Shown piece by piece: positions 10,993 through 23,600 of a stretch of DNA of 64,000 nucleotides. The stretch's first letter is position 1. Every line of letters starts with the position of its first letter. Source of the DNA: Ulva prolifera (taxonomy: Eukaryota > Chlorophyta > Ulvophyceae > Ulvales > Ulvaceae); NCBI GenBank assembly GCA_023078555.1, contig CM041197.1, forward strand, positions 10,757,160 through 10,821,159, given 5' to 3'. Position numbers and translations under genes: made by a program. Below the pieces are notes generated by a model. It did not search any database and had not been told where the DNA came from. It was given only the letters and a program-made list of their open reading frames with translations.

Positions 10993-11168
10993 CGCGCACG
11001 CACCTTAGCCTCTTACATCTGTCATGGAAACGACGGAGCTGGAGTATTCTAGCATTACTGCATGTTCCGAACAGCACTGCATCCTCAGATTTTGATGATT
11101 CGATCGTTTTCCGCATCCAACTTACAGTGCCCACAGGTGCACCTCAGCAGCACACGCATGCTCCGTAG
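10993..11168. repeat. Left fragment of the 160/179-bp satellite
   Basis: One satellite monomer, from CGCGCACGCACCTTAGCC to CATGCTCCGTAG, matches monomers in the array to the right. It ends exactly at the TAG that is duplicated on the far side of the CACTA insertion. It is therefore the continuation of the array starting at 17641. Confidence 0.95.
11166..11168. other. Left TAG target-site duplication
   Basis: TAG precedes the CACTA terminus and is repeated at 17641-17643. Removing the element and one TAG restores an uninterrupted satellite sequence, CTCCGTAGCCTCATAC, found in many monomers. Confidence 0.93.
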
Positions 11169-11186
11169 CACTAGGAGAATGGTGAC
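11169..11186 (+). repeat. CACTA left terminal inverted repeat
   Basis: The 18 bases CACTAGGAGAATGGTGAC are the exact reverse complement of 17623-17640 and of 5751-5768. Confidence 0.95.
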
Positions 11187-11540
11187 GTGGTGGTGAGGAA
11201 GGTGCAAGGATGGTTTGAGGAAGAGTGGCGGAGGCCTGGCGGAACCCCGGGAACGGCGAAAGGACCGTTGGCGGAGCGCCCGGAAGGCAGCCCGGATTGT
11301 GGACGGAAGTTCCGCGAGCGTTCCGGACGGGGTGTTTCAACGGGCACTCCACGTGGGGGTTCCGCCGGAACGTTTCCGGAGTGATGCCGGAACGTGCGAA
11401 GGATCCGCAATGCTTCCAGAGGACTGTTTGAGGAAGAATGCTTAAAATTTCGGAATGGTTACGGATCCGATAACGTTCCGGCAGAGCCTTGCGGAAGCCT
11501 CCCGGAAGCCTGGAAGAACAGGATGGTTCGTGAGAGGTTA
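11187..11540. repeat. Left subterminal CGGAA/TTCCG-rich zone of copy B
   Basis: More than ten scattered copies of CGGAA or its complement TTCCG lie within about 300 bp, in both orientations (for example GCGGAACC, CGTTCCGGAC, GCCGGAACG twice). The right end of the element carries the same motif. Subterminal arrays of short motifs are typical transposase-binding regions in CACTA elements. Binding here is inferred. Confidence 0.6.
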
Positions 11541-12057
11541 ATCTCTGCCCGGATGTGCTGGAGACAGATTACGTAAGTGGTGAGGTCATCAAGGCCTTCT
11601 TTACATGCGTGCCACGTGTAGGTTGCCGTTGATTCGGATGCAACTCGGTCTCAATGTTTGTTCTCTCCCATTCACTCTATTGTAACATGTGTACCACGTT
11701 TTCGACAGAGAATCGCGATTAGTGCACAGGACATACGGTCCTGCGGGAAAGGCAGTTTCGAGTGCATATACAAGCAGCATGTCATCAACTGTACACCGTG
11801 ATTCCGGAACAAGACAGGTTTATTGATGTGTTCACACGAGCTCGTAGGCAGGGGTGGTCATGGCTTGCATAGGCATATCATAGACATTGCTTACATTGAT
11901 ATCTCGTCACCTTGGGTGCCCTCATCATGTCCATAAGGAACGATGATACTACGATCACATGTAGTGCCACCTCTAACATGTCATATACTCCACTCATACA
12001 TTTAATCACGATCACCGCATGTGTACAGTTTCTTTCCGAGCCCACGTTGGTATACAA
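11541..12057. other. Left internal region of copy B, no gene
   Basis: This unique sequence is absent from copy A within the window. No domain, repeat or convincing frame was seen. Confidence 0.45.
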
Positions 12058-12378
12058 CTAATCGACATAGTTCTTCCGGGTAATCTTCAACGCGAGGCCA
12101 ACCTTCTGGCTCCTCTTATGGGTGGGATGCAACGGAGATTCCGCTGTCCCCTCCGTTTTTAGTGCGCCAAGGATGAATTTCTTGAAGTACTCGTAGTCAG
12201 CCACGTACAGTCCGTCTTCTTGTGCCCACTGCGCGGCCGGCTTCATCGTGCCCTCGCCGTCAGCAGTCCTCGCTCCGAGTCTGGACAACTGCATGGATAG
12301 GTTATGTGTCGGTGGCTTGCGCTCATTCACGCGCACTGGTATGTTGTTGCCCAATGTGTTTGTTTTGCAGTAGCACAA
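12058..12378 (-). CDS. Unrecognised 106-codon open frame in CACTA copy B
   Basis: The minus-strand frame ends in a compositionally plausible lysine/tyrosine-rich stretch (YVADYEYFKKFILGAL, then KVGLALKITRKNYVD and a stop). It could be a captured host exon or a transposase relic. It is absent from copy A, has no recognised domain, and its 5' half is unremarkable. It may equally be noise. Confidence 0.2.
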   Translation of the reverse strand: MCYCKTNTLGNNIPVRVNERKPPTHNLSMQLSRLGARTADGEGTMKPAAQWAQEDGLYVADYEYFKKFILGALKTEGTAESPLHPTHKRSQKVGLALKITRKNYVD

Positions 12379-12426
12379 CGTCTACATCAGATGGGTCTGT
12401 CAGGGAATGTGGGGCGCGGCGCCCGA

Positions 12427-13406
12427 GAATGGTTGGTGGGCCACCAACCATTCGGGAAGTCATGCATGTCACGATGCAGGCTCCCCAGAATGGTTGGTGG
12501 GCCACCAACCATTCGGGAAGTCATGCATGTAAGCATCCATGCACGGCGCGGCGCACAAGAATGGTTGGTGGGCCACCAACCATTCGGGCGGTCATGCATA
12601 TGCATGACATATATCATGATCCAGGCTCCCCGGAATGGTTGGTGGGCCACCAACCATTCGGGCAGTCATGCATGTCACGATGCAGGCTCCCCAGAATGGT
12701 TGGTGGGCCACCAACCATTCGGGAAGTCATGCATGTAAGCATCCATGCACGGCGGCGCACAAGAATGGTTGGTGGGCCACCAACCATTCGGGCAGTCATG
12801 CATATGCATGACATATATCATGATCCAGGCTCCCCGGAATGGTTGGTGGGCCACCAACCATTCGGGCAGTCATGCATGTCACGATGCAGGCTCCCCAGAA
12901 TGGTTGGTGGGCCACCAACCATTCGGGAAGTCATGCATGTAAGCATCCATGCACGGCGCGGCGCACAAGAATGGTTGGTGGGCCACCAACCATTCGGGCA
13001 GTCATGCATATGCATGACATATGTCATGATCCGGCTCCCCGGAATGGTTGGTGGGCCACCAACCATTCGGGCAGTCATGCATGTCACGATGCAGGCTCCC
13101 CAGAATGGTTGGTGGCCCACCAACCATTCGGGAAGTCATGCATGTAAGCATCCATGCACGGCGCGGCGCACAAGAATGGTTGGTGGGCCACCAACCATTC
13201 GGGCAGTCATGCATATGCATGAAATACGTCATGATCCAGGCACCCCGGAATGGTTGGTGGGCCACCAACCATTCGGGCAGTCATGTATGTAAGCATCCAT
13301 GCACGGCGCGACGCACAAGAATGGTTGGTGGGCCACCAACCATTCGGGCAGTCATGCATGTCATGATCCAGGCTCCCCGGAATGGTTGGTGGGGCACCAA
13401 CCATTC
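12427..13406. repeat. Hairpin array in copy B, 15 units
   Basis: Fifteen 27-nt palindromes share the arm GAATGGTTGGTGG, a single central base and the complementary arm. They recur every 60-75 bp. Three spacer types (about 33, 46 and 48 bp) rotate in order, giving a higher-order unit of about 205 bp seen at 12558, 12763, 12967 and 13173. Spacers contain TCATGCATG and ATATGCATGACATA. Only three palindromes are kept in copy A. The long open frames across this array are caused by the repeats. Confidence 0.95.
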
Positions 13407-15490
13407 CAGTAGTCATGCATGTGACGAACCATGCGCGGCGTGGCGACTAAGAATTTCAGTGTTGTTTTTCTCTCGTTCACTCTTTTGTAACTACGAATGG
13501 ACGGTGCTCCACCATCCGCTCTCGCGGACTCTTGAAAACGAACGATGCGGGACTGCCCGCTCTAGCAGGCATGCAGAAGAACACTAAACGAACTTACGAT
13601 GGTGCAGATGTATTCCGCGTGCCTCTTGGGATATGCAATGTGCATCAGCTATCAAGGCGAGACAGGACACCACGTGGAGGCACCACGTACGCAGCTAAAT
13701 GATACATGTATACACTCGAAGGATTGCAACCCCAACACAACGCACTCAAACAAGGAACGCGCCGGATAATTCTCTAAGCCCTCACTTCTGTCGACATATT
13801 CCGGTCCTCTTAATCCTTTGGCTGCCTTGTCTTACAGTTTTGATCCCATGCATGCTTATAGACGCCCTGCGGGTACTAACGAGGTCAAACTTGGACGCAC
13901 GTGTGCACACACAAATGCGATGTTTGGGCGCCTGCTTGTTGCCACGAAGTAACTGTCGATGGCAGTTGTGCATGTAAACTTTGTTCGCCGAGATTTATGC
14001 AAGTCTCGCGAGAGTGTTCGGTACTGTCCAACCATAGTCAATCTAGAACATACTCCATATGTTTGCTCTCCACAATGGAAGCACTTGGTATAGGATCGCA
14101 CCACCTCCATGCCATGCGGTTTTGCTTGATGTCACGATCCCATGGCCGGCTCGAAATAACTTCCACGTGAGTGTGTTTTCCTCAGGTAGGCTACGTAGGT
14201 ATACCGGAAGATGCTGATACCCGTGACCTGCGAAAACACACCTGGTCAACAACCGATGGTGCACGCAAATGCCAGGCGCACCACAATGATCTCGATCGAG
14301 CAGCAGAGAAGCAAGCGTAGATAGGCTCCAAGTAACATTACTGCTTACGCGCACTCTAAGAATGTCAGTTTGTTTGAGACACGGAGTCGGACGGCAATCA
14401 CCTCAAGCAGCTGCTCTGCAAGCAAGGTGAACGTGGTTCATGCGATCGGGCGCCATCGCACATCCGAAGCTACAACATATCCAAAGCTACAGCATACAGC
14501 TACAGCATATATGATATACGAAGTAGTTCTAAACTGGTGGCAGGTGCCATCTCGAACAGAACAATGTGCGCCTCGACCATCGATATCGGCACATCAGCTG
14601 CGTCTTCGGCGCCTTCGCAAGGAAGTGATGTCCACGACAGCGCCGTCAGACATATACAAACGTCACACCTTGCAGCATACTTCAATTGAGCATGTCGGAA
14701 GTTGAGCAGCGGCGATGACGCCTGCGGCTGCTGCTTGCTAACAATTAGACGCCAGCCCGGGAGTGAAAGACCCGCCTACGATTCACACCACATTATACAA
14801 TAATACCCACAGACAGAGATTGTAGAAGACTTCAGGCGCTTTGTTCAACCAGGTACGCCGCAATGATCATGTCGGTGCGCCCGCACACGCAGTACGGATG
14901 TCATGGCTTGCACTCCAACGCATTGAGACAGCACAACGAATTGATAATACATTTATGCTCACTGATGCAATGTTTAGGTTTTGACAGCTCACATATGGAG
15001 ATCGCGCCTGGAATGGCGAGCGTTACCGCCACACATCGCATGCACGCATGCATGCAAAAACAGCATCGCGGTGAGTGTGGCGTTAGTGGACCCAGCCATG
15101 CACGCAACCCAAACAGCCCCAGGCCACCATTACACAGATCTCATGGTGCCTCCTGGCGCTAGCATGAACCCCGGATGATTGGCGACACCGAAAGCAGAGA
15201 CACAACGGAAGTATGAGCCATACATATGTACGTGGTAAAGTAATAAAATCGTTTTAGTGGTTCCGATGCAAGACAAGTCGGGCAAAAATGTAGTATATGC
15301 ACCGCTGCTGCATTACGTACCGTTGAACGTTGTACCAATGTGGGTGTGCATGCGTGTTTGTGCGGGTGGGCATCATGTGTCGCGTGGCCTCCCCCCTCTC
15401 AGATGGCAGAGGCGCATAGTATGGCTGTGACGCAGCATGCTACAGCAGCAATGGCTCGGCAATGTATTGGGATGTCGGCAAAAGTGCGTC
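13407..15490. other. Internal CACTA sequence of copy B, no gene
   Basis: Nearly identical to 1648-3735 in copy A. No domain or transposase-like frame is visible. Confidence 0.5.
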
Positions 15491-16460
15491 CTCTGCCCTC
15501 CCACGCAGTGCAGCGGGGTTGACAGTGGTGCTGCCCATCGTTGCCGTAGCACAGCGGCACCTGGTGTTTCTGTGCTGTTACCCCCTCTGCCCCCCCACGC
15601 AGTGCAGTGGGGTTGACAATGGTGCTGCCCATCGTTGCCGCAGCACAGTGGCACCTGGTGTTTCTGTGCTGTTACCCCCTCTGCCCCCCCACGCAGTGCA
15701 GCGGGGATGACAGTGATGCTGCCCATCGTTGCCGCAGCACAGTGGCGCCTGGTGTTTCTGTGCTGTTATAATTACCCCTTCTGCCCTCCCACGCAGTGTA
15801 GCGGGGTTGACAGTGGTGCTGCCCATCGTTGCCGTAGCACAGTGGCGCCTGGTGTTTCTGTGCTGTTATAATTACCCCTTCTGCCCTCCCACGCAGTGTA
15901 GCGGGGTTGACAGTGGTGCTGCCCATCGTTGCCGTAGCACAGCGGCACCTGGTCCTTCTGTGCTGTTACCCCCTCTGCCCCCCCACGCAGTGCAGCGTGG
16001 TTGACAGTGGTGCTGCCCATCGTTGCCGCAGCACAGTGGCACCTGGTGTTTCTGTGCTGTTACCCCCTCTGCCCCCCCACGCAGTGCAGCGGGGTTGACA
16101 GTGGTGCTGCCCATCGCTGCCGCAGCACAGTGGCACTTGGTGTTTCTGTGCTGTTATACCCTCCGCCCCCCCACGCAGTGCTGCGGGGATGACAGTGATG
16201 CTGCCCATCGTTGCCGCAGCACAGTGGCGCCTGGTGTTTCTGTGCTGTTATAATTACCCCTTCTGCCCTCCCACGCAGTGTAGCGGGGTTGACAGTGTTG
16301 CTGCCCATCGTTGCCGTAGCACAGCGGCACCTGGTCCTTCTGTGCTGTTACCCCCTCCGCCCCCCCACGCAGTGCAGCGTGGTTGACAGTGGTGCTGCCC
16401 ATCGTTGCTGAATCACAGTGGCACTTGGTGTTTCTGTGTTGTTATGCCCTCTGCCCCCTT
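15491..16460. repeat. 94-bp minisatellite in copy B
   Basis: About ten units carry GTTGACAGTG or GATGACAGTG near 15518, 15612, 15706, 15806, 15906, 16000, 16094, 16188, 16288 and 16382. Three 100-bp variants have the TAATTA insertion, against one in copy A. Unit number and variant order differ between copies, while flanking DNA is nearly identical. Confidence 0.9.
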
Positions 16461-16881
16461 CATGTCTGGGTGCTGCCACGCCAGGGTCAGGCTGACCATC
16501 GCCTTAAAGACAGGCCACAGCGCCCTCACCACCCAAGCCAGACATGTTATGCCACGCTATACAAATGAATCGCAAGCATTATTCGTGCCACATGCTGTTA
16601 ACCTTCAGCTAACCTCCCTGCACGTCAGGACAGTACCAGAGAAATACAAAGAGAGTCGATACAAATAAACTAGAAATGCATTATCATGAGACGATATCGA
16701 CGCCGACGCCGAGAGACTCCAGACGCTTATAATAGCTCATATGAATTGGCTTACATTGCTGTGGGAAGATGCTCCGTTGGTACTATACTCGCTCCAGAGA
16801 TCGTTGATGGCGAGATGCAATGCTCGTGGGCTATCCATCGACACTGCAGTGGTGACTAGCGCATGCATTACTCGACCCCGT

Positions 16882-16955
16882 AATGGTCGGTGAGGCACCG
16901 ACCATTCCACGACGTTGCTGACTGGGCCGTAATGGTCGGTGAGGCACCGACCATT
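16882..16955. repeat. Right-side hairpin pair in copy B
   Basis: Two AATGGTCGGTG/CACCGACCATT hairpins with AGG loops lie at 16882-16906 and 16931-16955, as in copy A. Confidence 0.85.
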
Positions 16956-17440
16956 CCACGATGTTGCTGACTGGGCACACTTGCATCGATTCAGACCGGA
17001 ATGGACGGTGCCACACTGACCACTCAGCGACAGGAGCACGCCATTTGTCTCCTCTGAACGCGGTTCATGCTTGACCACCTAAAGGAGAGTAGCACCAACT
17101 TGTCAGGCACGTCCTCGTCTTCCGTGGGCATCGGATATGCAGGCATGAGTGCTCAATCCTTTTCAATATCCTTTGGTGTACATGCATGTATGTCTTCTCC
17201 GTTAACTCTTTTGTAAACTTGTTCCAGCTCAAACTCTGAGCAGTCGGACTGCTGGACGTACATGGGCGCAGCTTCTTTGATGTTTGTCTTCTTCCATGTG
17301 CTCGTTTGTAATGTTTTTATTTGTGCGCAGCTGCGTTCGCCTCAGTACGCAATGGATTTCCAGTGCTTTTCATCTGCGGAGACTGATTGGCCTGTCTCGC
17401 GCGATGGAAGAGCACACAATCATGTCAGCGCTGTTGCCGA

Positions 17441-17522
17441 GGAAGCCATAGGACATTCCGCAGCCACCAAGGAAGCCATAGGACATTCCGCTGCCACCAA
17501 GGAAGCCATAGGACATTCCGCC
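17441..17522. repeat. 30-bp triplicate near right end of copy B
   Basis: Same three units as 5569-5650, carrying GGACATTCCGC in each copy. Downstream at about 17594-17614 is GCGGAACGCCTTCGGTTCCG, a short inverted repeat of the subterminal motif. Confidence 0.85.
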
Positions 17523-17622
17523 ACGATCGTTCCTTGTGAAGCATACGGACGCGGGCGGAAGGTCAACAGCCTCGTAGGAATGTTCCTCTGTCAGCGGAAC
17601 GCCTTCGGTTCCGCCCCGGAAT

Positions 17623-17640
17623 GTCACCATTCTCCTAGTG
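17623..17640 (-). repeat. CACTA right terminal inverted repeat
   Basis: GTCACCATTCTCCTAGTG is the exact reverse complement of the left end. It is followed by the TAG duplication at 17641-17643. Confidence 0.95.
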
Positions 17641-20600
17641 TAGCCTCATACATCTGTCACAGAAACGACGGAAATGGTGTATTCTAGCATTTATGCATGT
17701 TCCGAACAGCACTGCATGCTCAGATTTTAATGATTCGATCGTTTTCCGCACCCAAATTACAGTGCCCACAGGTGCACCTCAGCAGCACAAGTGCACCTCA
17801 TCAGGACGCGCACGCACCTTAGCCTCTTACATCTGTCATGGAAACGACGGAGCTGGAGTATTCTAGCATTAATGCATGTTCCGAACAGCACTGCATCCTC
17901 AGATTTTGATGATTCGATCGTTTTCCGCATCCAACTTACAGTGCCCACAGGTGCACCTCAGCAGCACACGCATGCTCCGTAGCCTCATACATCTGTCACA
18001 GAAACGACGGAAATGGTGTATTCTAGCATTTATGCATGTTCCGAACAGCACTGCATGCTCAGATTTTAATGATTCGATCGTTTTCCGCACCCAAATTACA
18101 GTGCCCACAGGTGCACCACAGCAGCACAAGTGCACCTCATCAGGACGCGCACGCACCTTAGCCTCTTACATCTGTCATGGAAACGACGGAGCTGGAGTAT
18201 TCTAGCATTACTGCATGTTCCGAACAGCACTGCATCCTCAGATTGTGATGATTCGATCGTTTTCCGCATCCAACTTACAGTGCCCACAGGTGCACCTCAG
18301 CAGCACACGCATGCTCCGTAGCCTCATACATCTGTCACAGAAACGACGGAAATGGTGTATTCTAGCATTTATGCATGTTCCGAACAGCACCGCATGCTCA
18401 GATTTTGATGATTCGATCGTTTTCCGCATCCAAATTACAGTGCCCACAGGTGCACCTCAGCAGCACACGCATGCTCCGTAGCCTCATACATCTGTCATGG
18501 AAACGAAGGAGCTGGTCTCTTCTAGCATTTATACATGTTCCGAACAGCACTGCATGCTCAGATTTTGATGATTCGATCGTTTTCCGCATCCAGATTACAG
18601 TGCCCACAGGTGCACCTCAGCAGCACTAGTGCACCTCATCAGGACGCGCACGCACCTTAGCCTCTTACATCTGTCATGGAAACGACGGAGCTGGAGTATT
18701 CTAGCATTACTGCATGTTCCGAACAGCACTGCATCCTCAGATTTTGATGATTCGATCGTTTTCCGCATCCAACTTACAGTGCCCACAGGTGCACCTCAGC
18801 AGCACACGCATGCTCCGTAGCCTCATACATCTGTCACAGAAACGACGGAAATGGTGTATTCTAGCATTTATGCATGTTCCGAACAGCACCGCATGCTCAG
18901 ATTTTGATGATTCGATCGTTTTCCGCATCCAAATTACAGTGCCCACAGGTGCACCTCAGCAGCACACGCATGCTCCGTAGCCTCATACATCTGTCATGGA
19001 AACGAAGGAGCTGGTCTCTTCTAGCATTTATACATGTTCCGAACAGCACTGCATGCTCAGATTTTGATGATTCGATCGTTTTCCGCATCCAAATTACAGT
19101 GCCCACAGGTGCACCTCAGCAGCACACGCATGCTCCGTAGCCTCATACATCTGTCACAGAGACGACGGAAACGGTGTATTCTAGCATTTATGCATGTTCC
19201 GAACAGCACTGCATGCTCAGATTTTGATGATTCGATCGTTTTCCGCACCCAAATTACAGTGCCCACAGGTGCACCTCAGCAGCACAAGTGCACCTCAGCA
19301 GGACGCGCACGCACCTTAGCCTCTTACATCTGTCATGGAAACGACGGAGCTGGAGTATTCTAGCATTAATGCATGTTCCGAACAGCACTGCATCCTCAGA
19401 TTTTGATGATTCGATCGTTTTCCGCATCCAACTTACAGTGCCCACAGGTGCACCTCAGCAGCACACGCATGCTCCGTAGCCTCATACATCTGTCACAGAA
19501 ACGACGGAAATGGTGTATTCTAGCATTTATGCATGTTCCGAACAGCACTGCATGCTCAGATTTTAATGATTCGATCGTTTTCCGCACCCAAATTACAGTG
19601 CCCACAGGTGCACCTCAGCAGCACAAGTGCACCTCATCAGGACGCGCACGCACCTTAGCCTCTTACATCTGTCATGGAAACGACGGAGCTGGAGTATTCT
19701 AGCATTAATGCATGTTCCGAACAGCACTGCATCCTCAGATTTTGATGATTCGATCGTTTTCCGCATCCAACTTACAGTGCCCACAGGTGCACCTCAGCAG
19801 CACACGCATGCTCCGTAGCCTCATACATCTGTCACAGAAACGACGGAAATGGTGTATTCTAGCATTTATGCATGTTCCGAACAGCACTGCATGCTCAGAT
19901 TTTAATGATTCGATCGTTTTCCGCACCCAAATTACAGTGCCCACAGGTGCACCTCAGCAGCACAAGTGCACCTCATCAGGACGCGCACGCACCTTAGCCT
20001 CTTACATCTGTCATGGAAACGACGGAGCTGGAGTATTCTAGCATTAATGCATGTTTTGAACAGCACTGCATCCTCAGATTTTGATGATTCGATCGTTTTC
20101 CGCATCCAACTTACAGTGCCCACAGGTGCACCTCAGCAGCACACGCATGCTCCGTAGCCTCATACATCTGTCACAGAAACGACGGAAATGGTGTATTCTA
20201 GCATTTCTGCATGTTCCGAACAGCACTGCATGCTCAGATTTTAATGATTCGATCGTTTTCCGCACCCAAATTACAGTGCCCACAGGTGCACCACAGCAGC
20301 ACACGCATGCTCCGTAGCCTCATACATCTGTCACAGAAACGACGGAAATGGTGTATTCTAGCATTTATGCATGTTCCGAACAGCACTGCATGCTCAGATT
20401 TTGATGATTCGATCGTTTTCCGCATCCAGATTACAGTGCCCACAGGTGCACCTCAGCAGCACTAGTGCACCTCATCAGGACGCGCACGCACCTTAGCCTC
20501 TTACATCTGTCATGGAAACGACGGAGCTGGAGTATTCTAGCATTACTGCATGTTCCGAACAGCACTGCATCCTCAGATTTTGATGATTCGATCGTTTTCC

Positions 20601-23600
20601 GCATCCAACTTACAGTGCCCACAGGTGCACCTCAGCAGCACACGCATGCTCCGTAGCCTCATACATCTGTCACAGAAACGACGGAAATGGTGTATTCTAG
20701 CATTTATGCATGTTCCGAACAGCACTGCATGCTCAGATTTTAATGATTCGATCGTTTTCCGCACCCAAATTACAGTGCCCACAGGTGCACCACAGCAGCA
20801 CAAGTGCACCTCATCAGGACGCGCACGCACCTTAGCCTCTTACATCTGTCATGGAAACGACGGAGCTGGAGTATTCTAGCATTACTGCATGTTCCGAACA
20901 GCACTGCATCCTCAGATTGTGATGATTCGATCGTTTTCCGCATCCAACTTACAGTGCCCACAGGTGCACCTCAGCAGCACACGCATGCTCCGTAGCCTCA
21001 TACATCTGTCACAGAAACGACGGAAATGGTGTATTCTAGCATTTATGCATGTTCCGAACAGCACCGCATGCTCAGATTTTGATGATTCGATCGTTTTCCG
21101 CATCCAAATTACAGTGCCCACAGGTGCACCTCAGCAGCACACGCATGCTCCGTAGCCTCATACATCTGTCATGGAAACGAAGGAGCTGGTCTCTTCTAGC
21201 ATTTATACATGTTCCGAACAGCACTGCATGCTCAGATTTTGATGATTCGATCGTTTTCCGCATCCAGATTACAGTGCCCACAGGTGCACCTCAGCAGCAC
21301 TAGTGCACCTCATCAGGACGCGCACGCACCTTAGCCTCTTACATCTGTCATGGAAACGACGGAGCTGGAGTATTCTAGCATTACTGCATGTTCCGAACAG
21401 CACTGCATCCTCAGATTTTGATGATTCGATCGTTTTCCGCATCCAACTTACAGTGCCCACAGGTGCACCTCAGCAGCACACGCATGCTCCGTAGCCTCAT
21501 ACATCTGTCACAGAAACGACGGAAATGGTGTATTCTAGCATTTATGCATGTTCCGAACAGCACCGCATGCTCAGATTTTGATGATTCGATCGTTTTCCGC
21601 ATCCAAATTACAGTGCCCACAGGTGCACCTCAGCAGCACACGCATGCTCCGTAGCCTCATACATCTGTCATGGAAACGAAGGAGCTGGTCTCTTCTAGCA
21701 TTTATACATGTTCCGAACAGCACTGCATGCTCAGATTTTGATGATTCGATCGTTTTCCGCATCCAAATTACAGTGCCCACAGGTGCACCTCAGCAGCACA
21801 CGCATGCTCCGTAGCCTCATACATCTGTCACAGAGACGACGGAAACGGTGTATTCTAGCATTACTGCATGTTCCGAACAGCACTGCATCCTCAGATTTTG
21901 ATGATTCGATCGTTTTCCGCATCCAACTTACAGTGCCCACAGGTGCACCTCAGCAGCACACGCATGCTCCGTAGCCTCATACATCTGTCACAGAAACGAC
22001 GGAAATGGTGTATTCTAGCATTTATGCATGTTCCGAACAGCACCGCATGCTCAGATTTTGATGATTCGATCGTTTTCCGCATCCAAATTACAGTGCCCAC
22101 AGGTGCACCTCAGCAGCACACGCATGCTCCGTAGCCTCATACATCTGTCATGGAAACGAAGGAGCTGGTCTCTTCTAGCATTTATACATGTTCCGAACAG
22201 CACTGCATGCTCAGATTTTGATGATTCGATCGTTTTCCGCATCCAAATTACAGTGCCCACAGGTGCACCTCAGCAGCACACGCATGCTCCGTAGCCTCAT
22301 ACATCTGTCACAGAGACGACGGAAACTGGTGTATTCTAGCATTTATGCATGTTCCGAACAGCACTGCATGCTCAGATTTTGATGATTCGATCGTTTTCCG
22401 CACCCAAATTACAGTGCCCACAGGTGCACCTCAGCAGCACAAGTGCACCTCAGCAGGACGCGCACGCACCTTAGCCTCTTACATCTGTCATGGAAACGAC
22501 GGAGCTGGAGTATTCTAGCATTAATGCATGTTCCGAACAGCACTGCATCCTCAGATTTTGATGATTCGATCGTTTTCCGCATCCAACTTACAGTGCCCAC
22601 AGGTGCACCTCAGCAGCACACGCATGCTCCGTAGCCTCATACATCTGTCACAGAAACGACGGAAATGGTGTATTCTAGCATTTATGCATGTTCCGAACAG
22701 CACTGCATGCTCAGATTTTAATGATTCGATCGTTTTCCGCACCCAAATTACAGTGCCCACAGGTGCACCTCAGCAGCACAAGTGCACCTCATCAGGACGC
22801 GCACGCACCTTAGCCTCTTACATCTGTCATGGAAACGACGGAGCTGGAGTATTCTAGCATTAATGCATGTTCCGAACAGCACTGCATCCTCAGATTTTGA
22901 TGATTCGATCGTTTTCCGCATCCAACTTACAGTGCCCACAGGTGCACCTCAGCAGCACACGCATGCTCCGTAGCCTCATACATCTGTCACAGAAACGACG
23001 GAAATGGTGTATTCTAGCATTTATGCATGTTCCGAACAGCACTGCATGCTCAGATTTTAATGATTCGATCGTTTTCCGCACCCAAATTACAGTGCCCACA
23101 GGTGCACCTCAGCAGCACAAGTGCACCTCATCAGGACGCGCACGCACCTTAGCCTCTTACATCTGTCATGGAAACGACGGAGCTGGAGTATTCTAGCATT
23201 AATGCATGTTTTGAACAGCACTGCATCCTCAGATTTTGATGATTCGATCGTTTTCCGCATCCAACTTACAGTGCCCACAGGTGCACCTCAGCAGCACACG
23301 CATGCTCCGTAGCCTCATACATCTGTCACAGAAACGACGGAAATGGTGTATTCTAGCATTTCTGCATGTTCCGAACAGCACTGCATGCTCAGATTTTAAT
23401 GATTCGATCGTTTTCCGCACCCAAATTACAGTGCCCACAGGTGCACCACAGCAGCACACGCATGCTCCGTAGCCTCATACATCTGTCACAGAAACGACGG
23501 AAATGGTGTATTCTAGCATTTATGCATGTTCCGAACAGCACTGCATGCTCAGATTTTGATGATTCGATCGTTTTCCGCATCCAGATTACAGTGCCCACAG

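Larger units (their letters stand above)
11169..17640. mobile_element. Complete non-autonomous CACTA-type element, copy B (6,472 bp)
   Basis: The element begins with CACTAGGAGAATGGTGAC (11169-11186) and ends with its perfect reverse complement (17623-17640). It is flanked by the 3-bp duplication TAG. Termini starting CACTA with a 3-bp target duplication are the signature of the CACTA (EnSpm/CMC) superfamily. No Tnp2-like transposase frame is visible, so it probably depends on an enzyme encoded elsewhere. Inside are TTCCG/CGGAA-rich subterminal zones, a 15-unit hairpin array, a 94-bp minisatellite and a second hairpin pair. Most of the right two-thirds is nearly identical to copy A. It lies within a satellite monomer, so it inserted after that array existed. 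Confidence 0.9.

Noticed and set aside
12222-13292. 356-codon plus-strand frame across the hairpin array
   Set aside because: Runs through the palindromes and is mirrored by minus-strand frames with the same motif. Copy A lacks most of it. No domain.
12427-13406. CRISPR-like array
   Set aside because: Repeats are palindromic and regularly spaced, but only three spacer types rotate, spacer lengths vary, and the context is a eukaryotic transposon without cas genes.
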